A stretch of 64,000 bases of DNA from positions 1-64,000 of the forward strand of contig CAWHMT010000006.1 of the NCBI GenBank assembly GCA_963830455.1, given 5' to 3'. Below the pieces are notes generated by a model. That model ran no database searches, was not told where the DNA came from, and saw only the letters and a program-made list of their open reading frames with translations. Position 1 is the stretch's first letter, and each line of letters begins with the position of its first letter. The position numbers were made by a program, and so were the translations under genes. This DNA is from 20CM-2-65-7 sp963830455. Lineage in GTDB: Bacteria; Gemmatimonadota; Gemmatimonadetes; Gemmatimonadales; GWC2-71-9. Positions 39,579 to 47,986 of the stretch are shown in pieces.

Positions 39579-40616
39579 TCAGTACCCGGCTTCCAGGTCG
39601 ACGACGTTCGTGAGGGGCGCGCCTTCAAGATAGCGCTTGATGTTCTCGACAATGAGGGCCGTCTCCCGCGCCCAGAAGCCCGTGGTCACCGCGCTCACAT
39701 GGGGCGCGACGAGCACGCGCGGATGGCGCCAGAACGGGTGGCCGGCGGGGAGCGGCTCCGTCCCGAATACGTCGAGCGCCGCGCCCTGCAGGCGGCGCTG
39801 CTCGAGCAGCGCGAGCAGCGCGTGTTCGTCGAGCAACGAGCCGCGCGACACGTTGACGACGATCGCGTGCAGCGGCAGGCGCTCGAGCACCGTCCGGTCT
39901 ACCGCGGCGGCCGTTGCAGGCGTGTGCGGCGCGGCAATCACCAGGACATCGCTGCCGGACGCCAGCTTCGGCAAGTCGCTCAGGCCGCCGACCCAGCTCA
40001 CGCGCGGCGGGCCGCCCTTTTCGGGACGCCGTCGCACGCCCGACACCGACATCCCGAGCGCCAGCGCGCGCCGCGCTACCGCATGGCCGATCCCCCCCAG
40101 TCCGAAGACCCCGAGCCGCAGATCCCGGAACTCGCGCATGGGGATCGCCCCGTCGGTGAACTCTTCCTTGGCCCAGCGGCCCTGCCGCTGAGCGGAGACC
40201 ATCCGGTCGATCCCGCGAATGAAATACCCAATGGCGGCGATCACCCAATCGGCCATCGGCTCGGCATGCACACCGGCGGAATTGGTCAGGACGATGTTGG
40301 TGCCCGCGACGTGGGGCACGCTGCCACCGATGCCGGCGGTCCCGCTGTGGACCCAGCGGAGCGTGTCGCGGCCCGCCTCGGCCACGCCCTTCGGCAAGCC
40401 GTATCCGACATAGATCTCGGCGCCGCGCGCCGCCGCAATCGATTCCGGTGAGCCGCTGCCGTACGCGCCGTCACCGTCGGACACCGCGGGCGCCGCGATT
40501 TCGGCGACATCCCAGCCCGTGCCCAGCGCGTTCCTGATCTCCGTCACGCGCGACTTCGGAATCCGCCAGGCCGCGCGCGGCGACGCCAGATCGATGACGA
40601 GACGCCGCGCGCTCAC
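39579..40616 (-). CDS. D-2-hydroxyacid dehydrogenase family (NAD-binding)
   Basis: 345 residues. The nucleotide loop is LGVFGLGGIGHAVARRALAL. The catalytic Arg lies in INVSRGSLLDEHALL-type sequence (here VVNVSRGSLLDE), with Glu following, and the catalytic His in HPRVLVAPHVSAVTTGFW. The N-terminal domain includes a catalytic-domain strand but little of the usual substrate-binding motif, so the substrate is unknown. Related enzymes reduce 2-ketoacids such as hydroxypyruvate. A link to glycerate kinase 5 kb away is possible but unproven. Confidence 0.78.
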   Translation of the reverse strand: MSARRLVIDLASPRAAWRIPKSRVTEIRNALGTGWDVAEIAAPAVSDGDGAYGSGSPESIAAARGAEIYVGYGLPKGVAEAGRDTLRWVHSGTAGIGGSVPHVAGTNIVLTNSAGVHAEPMADWVIAAIGYFIRGIDRMVSAQRQGRWAKEEFTDGAIPMREFRDLRLGVFGLGGIGHAVARRALALGMSVSGVRRRPEKGGPPRVSWVGGLSDLPKLASGSDVLVIAAPHTPATAAAVDRTVLERLPLHAIVVNVSRGSLLDEHALLALLEQRRLQGAALDVFGTEPLPAGHPFWRHPRVLVAPHVSAVTTGFWARETALIVENIKRYLEGAPLTNVVDLEAGY

Positions 40617-41284
40617 TCCCCCGTCGACACCGTGCGGACGTGATTGTGGTGCAGCAGCGTGATCATGAGCTGGTCGTGGAGCCGTTTGGAGCCCCGAATG
40701 GCGAAATCGATGACCAGATCGACGTTTTCCTGACGGCTGGCGACGCTGGTCACCTCGAGTCCCGCGCGCCGGACCAGCGACTCGAGATCTTCGAGCACCG
40801 TCGGTCCCTGCCGCGCGTGGACCGTAATCGTGCGGTGCATCGCCTGGAGCTCGACCAGCTTCTCGATCCGGCCAAGCCCCGAGAGCACGGCGAGCACCAC
40901 CAGCGTGGTCCCGACGCCTTCGAGATAAAACCCGCTCCCCAGGGCGACGCCGATCGCGGCGACGACCCAGATCGTCGCCGCGCTCGTCAAGCCGACGACG
41001 GCCCCGCGCGCGTGCAGGATCGTCCCCGCCCCGATGAAACCCACGCCGGTCACGATCTGACCCGCTACGCGCGTGGGATCGGTGGCTCCGCCGACCATCG
41101 CGATCGACAGATGCGTATACAGCACCGACCCAATGCAGATGAGAATGTTGGTGCGCAGTCCCGCCGGCTTGCCGCCCAGCTCGCGCTCCAGCCCGATCGC
41201 GCCGCCGAGCAGCGACGCCAGCCCGAGCTGCAGCATCAGCTCGAGCTTGAAGATGTCGACCACCCGCGTCAGCATGTCGCTCAT
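40613..41284 (-). CDS. MgtC/SapB family membrane protein
   Basis: 223 residues. The N-terminal half has four to five helices with the MgtC pattern: LLGGAIGLERELGGKPAGLR, TNILICIGSVLYTHLS, GVGFIGAGTILHARGAVVGL and TSAATIWVVAAIGVALGSG. The C-terminal half is a soluble ACT-like domain (ITVHARQGPTVLEDLESLVR). The family is linked with virulence, Mg2+ limitation and acid stress. It overlaps trpS by four bases upstream and the dehydrogenase by four bases downstream. Confidence 0.85.
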   Translation of the reverse strand: MSDMLTRVVDIFKLELMLQLGLASLLGGAIGLERELGGKPAGLRTNILICIGSVLYTHLSIAMVGGATDPTRVAGQIVTGVGFIGAGTILHARGAVVGLTSAATIWVVAAIGVALGSGFYLEGVGTTLVVLAVLSGLGRIEKLVELQAMHRTITVHARQGPTVLEDLESLVRRAGLEVTSVASRQENVDLVIDFAIRGSKRLHDQLMITLLHHNHVRTVSTGE

Positions 41285-42270
41285 AGGTCTCCTGCCTTCA
41301 GCAAGCCCATGCGCTCGCGCACCTCGGCGATGGTGCGGCGCGCCAGCGCGCGGGCCTTGTCGGCGCCGGCCCGCAGCCGCTTCATCACGCCCGCAGGATC
41401 GCGCTTCAACGCCTCGGCGCGCTCGCGCATCGGCTTGAGTGTGGCGATCATGTTATCCGCGAGCACGCGTTTGCAGTCGAGACAGCCCCAGCCGGCCGTG
41501 CGGCACTTGTGCGCCACCTCGGTCACGGTCTCGGGCGGCGAAAAGCCCTGATGCAGGGTGAAGATGTTGCAAATCTCGGGCGTGCCCGGGTCCTTGCGCG
41601 TCACGCGGGCGGGATCGGTGGCCGCCGGCCTGAGCTTCTCCCAGATCGATTCGGGTGACTCGAACAGGCCGATGGTGTTGCCCAGGCTCTTCGACATTTT
41701 GGCCTTGCCGTCGAGCCCCAGGACGCGCTTGGTGTTGGTGAGCAGCGGTTGCGGCTCGGGGAAGTAGCCCTGGCCGTACCGGCCGTTCCAGCGGCGCGCG
41801 ATTTCCCGCATCAGCTCGAGGTGCTGGACCTGATCCTCACCGACCGGGACTAGGCTAGCTTTATAGAGCAGCACGTCGGCCGCTTGCAACACGGGGTAGG
41901 CGAGCAGGCCCATCGCAACGCTCTCCTGGCGTTGCGCCTTGTCCTTGAATTGCGTCTGACGCTCCAGCTCACCGAGGGGCGTCACCGTCGTGAGCAGCCA
42001 GTTGAGCTCGGTGTGTTCAACGACGTGCGACTGCACGAAAACGATGCACTTTTCCGGATCGAGTCCGGCCGCGTAGAGACTCACCGACATGTCGAGGGTG
42101 AGCTGGGGGAGGCTCGCGGGATCATAGGGCTGCGTGATGGCGTGCAGATCGACGACGCAGAAGAGACAGTCGTGCTGGGTCTGCAACCGGACCCAGTTCT
42201 GGACGGCGCCGAGGTAATTGCCGATGTGGAGTTCGCCGGACGGCTGGATGCCGCTGAACACGCGAGTCAT
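41281..42270 (-). CDS. trpS: Tryptophanyl-tRNA synthetase
   Basis: 329 residues, class I synthetase: RVFSGIQPSGELHIGNYLGA holds the HIGN motif and GLDGKAKMSKSLGNTIGLFE the KMSKS motif. VPVGEDQVQHLELMREIARR is the Trp site loop. ATG 42270 is chosen; GTG three codons upstream would add Val-Ala-Ser. An unusual cysteine pair in HKCRTAGWGCLDCKR occurs in the C-terminal helices, as in many TrpS of this type. It is divergent from the IMPase gene, 20 bases apart. Confidence 0.94.
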   Translation of the reverse strand: MTRVFSGIQPSGELHIGNYLGAVQNWVRLQTQHDCLFCVVDLHAITQPYDPASLPQLTLDMSVSLYAAGLDPEKCIVFVQSHVVEHTELNWLLTTVTPLGELERQTQFKDKAQRQESVAMGLLAYPVLQAADVLLYKASLVPVGEDQVQHLELMREIARRWNGRYGQGYFPEPQPLLTNTKRVLGLDGKAKMSKSLGNTIGLFESPESIWEKLRPAATDPARVTRKDPGTPEICNIFTLHQGFSPPETVTEVAHKCRTAGWGCLDCKRVLADNMIATLKPMRERAEALKRDPAGVMKRLRAGADKARALARRTIAEVRERMGLLKAGDL

Positions 42271-42290
42271 GGAGGCCACGGGCCCACAAG

Positions 42291-43088
42291 GTGCGTGAAT
42301 ACAACGACTTAGTCAAGCTGGCGGAGCGCGCGGCGGTGCGCGCGGGCGACTACGTGCGCAATGCCCCGCGGCCCGGGGTGCGCACGTGGACCGAGAAGAG
42401 CCAGCACGATTTCGCGACCGAGGTCGATCGCGCCGCGGAGGGGCTCATCACTGAAGCGCTCACGCATGACGAACCGGACTCGGTCGTCGTCGGCGAGGAG
42501 CTGTCGCCCGAGCGCAGCTTGAACGGCGAGCTGGTCTGGGTCGTCGACCCGCTCGACGGTACGACCAACTTCCTGCACGGCTATCCTCAGTACGCCGTGA
42601 GCATCGCCGCTGTGGTCGGCGGAACCATCGCCGCCGGCGTGGTGCACGACATCTGTCGAAACCGGACCTACCACGCCACGCGCGGGGGCGGCGCATTCGA
42701 GGAAGGAACCAGGATCGGGGTCTCGGCCATCGCGGAGCCCCGGCTCGCGCTGGTGGGCACCGGATTCCCGTTCAAGGCGTTGCAGCTGTTGCCGCAGTTC
42801 CTGGCTCAGTTCGCCGCCGTGCTCGGCACGACCAGCGGCATCCGGCGCGCCGGCTCCGCCGCGCTCGATCTGGCCGACGTCGCGGCGGGACGGCTCGACG
42901 CGTTCTGGGAGCTGCACCTCTCGCCCTGGGATGTCGCGGCCGGGGTGCTGCTGATCCGCGAGGCGGGCGGCGTGGTCACTCGTCCCGACGGCGCTGCCGA
43001 CGTCCTCTCCGGTGAACACAACGGCGCCGTCGTGGCCGGCAATGCGCCACTGCACCGCTGGTTACTCGCGCTCTTGAGGAATCGCTGA
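42291..43088 (+). CDS. Inositol monophosphatase family protein
   Basis: 265 residues. Metal-binding motifs are SVVVGEELSPE (Glu), WVVDPLDGTTNFLHGYP (Asp, Asp, with Gly-Thr-Thr) and HLSPWDVAAGVLLIREAGG (third Asp). It is a Mg2+-dependent sugar/inositol monophosphatase (SuhB-like). The start GTG 42291 is close to the edge of trpS, so promoters overlap. The stop overlaps the ftcD ATG by one base. Confidence 0.9.
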   Translation: MREYNDLVKLAERAAVRAGDYVRNAPRPGVRTWTEKSQHDFATEVDRAAEGLITEALTHDEPDSVVVGEELSPERSLNGELVWVVDPLDGTTNFLHGYPQYAVSIAAVVGGTIAAGVVHDICRNRTYHATRGGGAFEEGTRIGVSAIAEPRLALVGTGFPFKALQLLPQFLAQFAAVLGTTSGIRRAGSAALDLADVAAGRLDAFWELHLSPWDVAAGVLLIREAGGVVTRPDGAADVLSGEHNGAVVAGNAPLHRWLLALLRNR

Positions 43089-44533
43089 TGCCTCCACTCG
43101 TCGAATGCGTCCCCAATTTCTCCGAGGGCAAGGACCAGGCGGTCATCGAGGCGTTGCGCACCGCGATTGTGAGCGTGCAGGGCGTGCAGCTGCTCGACGT
43201 CCAGACGGACGCGTCTCACAACCGCTCCGTCTTCACGTTCGTCGCCCCGCCCCCCCTCGCGCTGGACGCGGCCTTCGCCGCGATGCGCGTCGCGGCGCAG
43301 CGTATCGACCTCACACAACACAGCGGCGAGCATCCGCGTATGGGTGCGACCGACGTCGTGCCGTTCGTCCCCGTGGACGGCGTCACGATGGAGGATTGCG
43401 TCGCGCTCGCGCGCCGGCTGGGTGAGCGCGCCGGCCAGGAGCTCGAGATCCCCGTGTTTCTCTATGCCCGCGCGTCGACGCGGCCCGACCGCGTGCTGCT
43501 CCCCGACGTGCGCAAAGGCGAGTTCGAGGGGATGCGCGGCCGGATGCTCGATCCCGACTTCGGGCCCAACCGTGTGCATCCCACCGCAGGCGCCACGGCG
43601 ATCGGCGCGCGCCCATTCCTCGTTGCTTTCAACGTGTACCTGGACACGCAGGACATCACGGTCGCAAAAGACATCGCCAAGCAGATCCGCACGTCGAGCG
43701 GCGGATTGCCGGGGGTGCAAGCGAGCGGGTTCATCGTTGACGGTCTCGCGCAGGTCTCGATGAACCTTCTGGACATCGATATCACGTCGCCGGCCGTCGT
43801 CTTCAACGCGATCAAAGTCAGAGCGGAGAAGCGCGGGGTCGCGATCCAGAAAAGCGAGATCGTGGGGCTGATACCTGAGCGGGCCCTCATCGGCGCCGCG
43901 GAAACGGCGCTGCAGTTGTCCAGAGCACGCGAGCACGTTTTGGAGTCGAAACTCCGGGGGAGGAGGTCGACGGACACGCCGGCAGCCCCGCTTTCTGCGG
44001 GACCGTCCCTGGACGGCTGGATCGCGGAATTAGCCGGCAGCGCGCCCACACCGGGCGGCGGCAGCGCGGCGGCCCTCGCCGGAACGCTCGCCGCGGCGCT
44101 CGTCGCCATGGTGGCGCGGCTCACGATCGACCGGAAGGCGTACGCGGCCGTCGACGCGCAAGCCCGCGAGATCCTCGCCGAAGCCGAGCAGCTGCGCGGT
44201 GAGCTGCGGCGGCTGGTGGATGAGGATGCCACCGCGTACGAGGGCGTCAGTCGCGCCTACAAGATCCCGAAAGGCGACCCGCGCCGCGCCCAGGTCATCG
44301 ATGACGCCCTGCTGGCCGCGGCGCGGCCGCCCGCGGAAGTCGTCAAGCGCGGGCGCCGGCTGCTCGCGCTGGCTCAAACGATCGAGCAGATCGGCAACCA
44401 GAACGCCGTGAGCGACGCACGCGTGGCGGGGATGCTGGCACGAACGGCGATCGATGGAGCGACGGAAAACGTGAACGCGAACCTGTCGGGAATGTCGGAT
44501 CGGGCGCGGGCACAACAATCCGGCGCCGGCTGA
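43088..44533 (+). CDS. ftcD: Bifunctional glutamate formiminotransferase / formiminotetrahydrofolate cyclodeaminase
   Basis: 481 residues in two parts. The first (1-about 295) is the transferase: PPLVECVPNFSEGKDQAVIE, the active His in QHSGEHPRMGATDVVPFVP and GVQASGFIVDGLAQVSMNLL. After a linker the cyclodeaminase domain (from about 315) has AGSAPTPGGGSAAALAGTLA and IPKGDPRRAQVIDDALLAAA, and ends NVNANLSGMSD. The pair moves the formimino group from formiminoglutamate to THF, then releases ammonia, in histidine breakdown. No hut genes adjoin. It converges on map with one base between stops. Confidence 0.92.
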   Translation: MPPLVECVPNFSEGKDQAVIEALRTAIVSVQGVQLLDVQTDASHNRSVFTFVAPPPLALDAAFAAMRVAAQRIDLTQHSGEHPRMGATDVVPFVPVDGVTMEDCVALARRLGERAGQELEIPVFLYARASTRPDRVLLPDVRKGEFEGMRGRMLDPDFGPNRVHPTAGATAIGARPFLVAFNVYLDTQDITVAKDIAKQIRTSSGGLPGVQASGFIVDGLAQVSMNLLDIDITSPAVVFNAIKVRAEKRGVAIQKSEIVGLIPERALIGAAETALQLSRAREHVLESKLRGRRSTDTPAAPLSAGPSLDGWIAELAGSAPTPGGGSAAALAGTLAAALVAMVARLTIDRKAYAAVDAQAREILAEAEQLRGELRRLVDEDATAYEGVSRAYKIPKGDPRRAQVIDDALLAAARPPAEVVKRGRRLLALAQTIEQIGNQNAVSDARVAGMLARTAIDGATENVNANLSGMSDRARAQQSGAG

Positions 44534-44534
44534 G

Positions 44535-45293
44535 CTAGGCTTTCGTCAGGATCCTGGGCGCATCCCCATTCTCGCCGATCGCCACCGTGTGCTCGAAGTG
44601 GGCCGACAGCGAGCCATCCTGCGTGACCACCGTCCACTTGTCATCGAGCGTGCGGATTGACGGGCCGCCGACGTTGATCATCGGCTCGATCGCGATCGTC
44701 ATGCCGGGCACGAGACGCGCCCCGCGCCTCGGCTTGCCGTAGTTCGGCACTTGCGGCTCCTCGTGGAACGCGGCCCCGATGCCGTGCCCCACGAGCTCGC
44801 GCACCACCGAATACCCCGCTCCCTCCGCCACGTTCTGAACGGCGTGCCCGATGTCTCCGACGTGATTCCCGGCCCGCGCCTGCGCCATGCCGGCGGCCAG
44901 CGCCTCCTGCGTCACCGCGAGCAGGCGCGCCGTCTCGGGCTTGATGTCGCCCACCGGAAACGTTGCCGCCGAATCGGCGTGCAGTCCCTCGAGCCAGACG
45001 CCGACGTCCACGCTCACGATGTCGCCGTCGTGCAGCACGCGCTTATGCGAGGGGATGCCGTGCACGATTTCGTGATTGATCGAGGTGCAGAGCGTGGCGG
45101 GAAAATCATACAGCCCCTTGAACGAGGGCTGCGCGCCGGGATGGCTGCGAATGAAGGCTTCCGCGAGGCGATCCAGCTCTTCGGTGGTCACGTCGGGCTG
45201 GATGTGCCGCCCCACGAGCGCCAGCGTCTCGGCGACGATGCGGCCGGCGGCCGCCATCGTCTCGATCTCCCGCGGCGACTTGATCGTGATCAT
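44535..45293 (-). CDS. map: Methionine aminopeptidase, type I
   Basis: 252 residues. Metal ligands are visible in VDVGVWLEGLHADSAATFPV (two Asp), GHGIGAAFHEEPQVPNYGKP (His) and MTIAIEPMINVG (Glu), with a final Glu in the C-terminal TVAIGENG region. It removes the initiator Met. It is the last gene of the ribosomal run; its start overlaps adk by four bases. No infA follows, unlike most bacteria. Confidence 0.95.
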   Translation of the reverse strand: MITIKSPREIETMAAAGRIVAETLALVGRHIQPDVTTEELDRLAEAFIRSHPGAQPSFKGLYDFPATLCTSINHEIVHGIPSHKRVLHDGDIVSVDVGVWLEGLHADSAATFPVGDIKPETARLLAVTQEALAAGMAQARAGNHVGDIGHAVQNVAEGAGYSVVRELVGHGIGAAFHEEPQVPNYGKPRRGARLVPGMTIAIEPMINVGGPSIRTLDDKWTVVTQDGSLSAHFEHTVAIGENGDAPRILTKA

Positions 45294-45853
45294 CGCCCGA
45301 TGATCCGCTTGATCTCCCCGGCGATGACGTCGACCGTCCCGGTGCCGGGGACTCGGTGCACGATCCCACGCTGGGCATAGTGCGCGATGAGGGGCGCGGT
45401 GTCGCGCTGGTAGACCTGGAGCCGCGTCGCGATCGCCTCGGGCGTATCGTCGGTGCGCCCTTCGACCTGCGCCCGCGCCCGCATGCGCCGCACGAGCTCT
45501 TCTTCGGTGACGTCCATCAGCAGGATGTGATTCAGCCGCTGGCCACGCAGTCCCAGCGTCTTGTCGACGAGCTCGGCCTGCGCGGCGGTGCGCGGGAAAC
45601 CGTCGAGGATCGCGCCCTCCTTCGCCTCGGGGCGATCCAGCTCGTCCTTGATCATGCCGAGGATGACGCTGTCGGGGACCAGCTTGCCTTCGCCGTAGTA
45701 CTTCTGTGCCTCGAGGCCCAGCGGCGTGCCGTCCCTCATGGCCGCCCGGATGAGGTCGCCGGTGGTGATCTTCGGCAGGCCCAGACGCTCGGCGAGGATC
45801 CGGCCTTGCGTCCCCTTCCCCGAGCCCGGCGCCCCCAGGATGAGGATGAACAC
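45290..45853 (-). CDS. adk: Adenylate kinase (short-lid form)
   Basis: 187 residues. The P-loop is LILGAPGSGKGTQGRILAER; TTGDLIRAAMRDGTPLG, LDGFPRTAAQAELVD and the Arg-rich MRARAQVEGRTDDTPEAI follow. The lid is short and lacks zinc cysteines, as in about-185-residue Adks. It balances ATP, ADP and AMP. The gene lies between secY (two bases) and map. Confidence 0.95.
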   Translation of the reverse strand: MFILILGAPGSGKGTQGRILAERLGLPKITTGDLIRAAMRDGTPLGLEAQKYYGEGKLVPDSVILGMIKDELDRPEAKEGAILDGFPRTAAQAELVDKTLGLRGQRLNHILLMDVTEEELVRRMRARAQVEGRTDDTPEAIATRLQVYQRDTAPLIAHYAQRGIVHRVPGTGTVDVIAGEIKRIIGR

Positions 45854-45855
45854 TG

Positions 45856-47172
45856 CTAGCGGCGGAAGCGAACCCGCGACGTTCCGGCGCCTCCGCCCCC
45901 GCCCTTCATGAAGCCGTCATACTGGCGCAGCAGCAGGTGCTGCTGCACCTGCTGCACGGTATCGAGCGCCACGCCGACGACGATCAGCAGCGCGGTCCCG
46001 CCGAACCCGAAGGGCATGTTGAGGGTGTTGGACACGACGATCGGCAGCAGCGCCACGAACGTGAGGAACAGCGCGCCCGGCAGCGTGATGCGGGTCAGCA
46101 CGTCGTCGATGTAGTCGGCGGTCGCGGCACCCGGCTTCACGCCGGGAATGAACGCCCCCTGCTTCTTCAGGTTCTCCGCCAGGTCCACCGGGTTGAAAAT
46201 GATCGACGTGTAGAAGTAGGCGAAGAACACGATCAACATTGCGCTCGCCAGGATGTACCACACCGACGTGGTGTTGAAGATCTCGGCGACGCCTTTCAGC
46301 CACGGCGTGCCGATGAACGTCGCCACGGTACCGGGGACGATAATCAGCGACTGGGCGAAGATGATCGGCATCACGCCGGCGGAGTTGATGCGCAGCGGAA
46401 TGAACGTCTTCTGCCCTTCGCGAATGCGACCTCGTCCCATGACTTTGCGCGGGATTTGCACGGGAATGCGCCGCGCGGCCACCGTGACCGCCACCGTGCC
46501 GGCCACGACCAGCACCATCATCGCGAGCACCACGAGCAGCACCGGGAAGCTCAGCGTCCCCGTCTTGAGCGCCTCGAACGTGCGCAGCGTCTCCGGCAGG
46601 ATGCGCTCGACGATCGAGAAGAAGATGAGCAGGCTCATCCCGTTTCCGATCCCGCGCTCGGTGATCTGCTCGCCGAGCCACATGACGAACACGCCGCCCG
46701 TCGTGAGCGTCAGGATCGTGGTGAACCGAAACGCCCAGCCGGGGGCCGCCACGGCGCCGGGCAGCTGCTCGGTGAAGATCGCGAAGCCGTACGCCTGGAA
46801 GATGCACAGCAGCACGGTGAGATAGCGGGTCCACTGCGTCAGCTTTTTCTTGCCCTCTTCGTCCCGCTGCATCTTCTCGATCACCGGGAACACCGGGCCG
46901 GCCAGCTGGAACACGATGCTGGCGGAGATGTAGGGCATGATGCCGAGCGCGAACACCGTCGCGCGCGAGAAGCCGCCGCCCGCGAACAGATCGTACAGCT
47001 GGAACAGCGTTCCCTGGCCGGCATTCTGCAGAAAGTCCGCGAGCGCGTCGACGTTCACGCCCGGCGTCGCGATGTGGGCCCCGATCCGGTAGATCACGAG
47101 GCACAACAGCGTGAACAGGAGCTTTTCCTTGAGCTCCGGGACCTTGAACAGATTGGGAATCGGGTTGCTCAC
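45856..47172 (-). CDS. secY: Protein translocase subunit SecY
   Basis: 438 residues with ten predicted membrane helices. SecY signatures include YRIGAHIATPGVNVDALADF near the start, GIMPYISASIVFQLAGPVFP, GIGNGMSLLIFFSIVERI and RINSAGVMPIIFAQSLIIVP. The C-terminal tail is Gly-rich (GGGGGAGTSR). It forms the SecYEG channel. The start overlaps rplO by four bases. Confidence 0.96.
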   Translation of the reverse strand: MSNPIPNLFKVPELKEKLLFTLLCLVIYRIGAHIATPGVNVDALADFLQNAGQGTLFQLYDLFAGGGFSRATVFALGIMPYISASIVFQLAGPVFPVIEKMQRDEEGKKKLTQWTRYLTVLLCIFQAYGFAIFTEQLPGAVAAPGWAFRFTTILTLTTGGVFVMWLGEQITERGIGNGMSLLIFFSIVERILPETLRTFEALKTGTLSFPVLLVVLAMMVLVVAGTVAVTVAARRIPVQIPRKVMGRGRIREGQKTFIPLRINSAGVMPIIFAQSLIIVPGTVATFIGTPWLKGVAEIFNTTSVWYILASAMLIVFFAYFYTSIIFNPVDLAENLKKQGAFIPGVKPGAATADYIDDVLTRITLPGALFLTFVALLPIVVSNTLNMPFGFGGTALLIVVGVALDTVQQVQQHLLLRQYDGFMKGGGGGAGTSRVRFRR

Positions 47173-47693
47173 GCGATCGTTCCGCCCGCCTGCTCGATCT
47201 TGGTCCGGGCGCTCGCCGACACCGCCACGCCCTTCACGACGAACTTCCGGCCCGACACCTCACCGGTCCCGAGCAGCTTGATCGGATGATCGGGGCGGCG
47301 CACCAGCCCCGCGCCGAACAGCGTCTCCGGCGTCACCTCGATCCCCTCGGCGAGCAGCACGAGATGCCGCACGTTCACGACCTGCGCCGGCTGCTTGAAC
47401 GGATTGGTGAAACCGCGCTTGGGAATGCGCCGAATGAGCGGCATCTGCCCGCCCTCGAATCCCGGACGCACCTTGCCGCCCTGGCGCGCGGTCTGGCCCT
47501 TGCCGCCGCGGCCGGCCGTTTTCCCGATTCCCGATCCCGGCCCCCTGCCTTTCCGGATGCGCGCGCGATGCGAGCCTACGGGCGGCTTCAGATCGTGCAG
47601 CGCGAGCCGCTGAAATTGGGCCTCGGGGTTAGGGGCCCGGGACTTGGCTCTCGCCCTTGGCTTCCGTGTCGTTTTTGCCTTCGCCTTTGGCAT
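47169..47693 (-). CDS. rplO: 50S ribosomal protein uL15
   Basis: 174 residues, longer than the usual 145 because of a basic N-terminal leader (KAKAKTTRKPRARAKSRAPN, about 28 residues). The core has LHDLKPPVGSHRARIRKGRG then GSGIGKTAGRGGKGQTARQG and FEGGQMPLIRRIPKRGFTNP, the uL15 signature. The start overlaps the rpmD stop by one base. Confidence 0.95.
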   Translation of the reverse strand: MPKAKAKTTRKPRARAKSRAPNPEAQFQRLALHDLKPPVGSHRARIRKGRGPGSGIGKTAGRGGKGQTARQGGKVRPGFEGGQMPLIRRIPKRGFTNPFKQPAQVVNVRHLVLLAEGIEVTPETLFGAGLVRRPDHPIKLLGTGEVSGRKFVVKGVAVSASARTKIEQAGGTIA

Positions 47694-47986
47694 TACTTCT
47701 TTCCTTTTTCACCCCGGGGCGCGGCCCCGGGGTCGGCGGGCGTCACTTCGACGAGGTGGCGCACCTGCTGGAGCATGCCGCGCAACGCGGGATGATCCGC
47801 GTGCACGACCTCAGCCTGATGGTGCTTGAGGCCCAACGCTTCGAGCGTCCGTTTCATCCGATAGGAATGGCCGCTGCCGGAGCGCACCTGCTTGATCCGC
47901 AGCTTGCCTTTGCCGACCGGCGGCAGGACCGGGTCCCGCCCCGTCTTGCGTTTGCGGTATTTCCGCGTCGGGGGCAGCCTACCCAT
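47693..47986 (-). CDS. rpmD: 50S ribosomal protein uL30, extended
   Basis: 97 residues against the usual 60. The uL30 core is KLRIKQVRSGSGHSYRMKRT then LEALGLKHHQAEVVHADHPA and LRGMLQQVRHLVEV. About 25 extra residues precede it (a basic RKYRKRKTGRD stretch) and a Pro/Gly/Lys tail follows. The tail is encoded by a CCCCGGGGC palindrome. The ATG lies eight bases inside the rpsE end. In-frame starts further upstream run into rpsE. Confidence 0.88.
   Translation of the reverse strand: MGRLPPTRKYRKRKTGRDPVLPPVGKGKLRIKQVRSGSGHSYRMKRTLEALGLKHHQAEVVHADHPALRGMLQQVRHLVEVTPADPGAAPRGEKGKK
47712..47732. repeat. CCCCGGGGC palindrome inside rpmD
   Basis: CCCCGGGGC, GCG, GCCCCGGGG: a perfect 9-bp inverted repeat around three bases. 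The same arms with ATG at the centre occur at 60334-60354 between fusA and rpsG. The element encodes the Pro-Gly-Ala-Ala-Pro-Arg tail of uL30. Confidence 0.7.
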
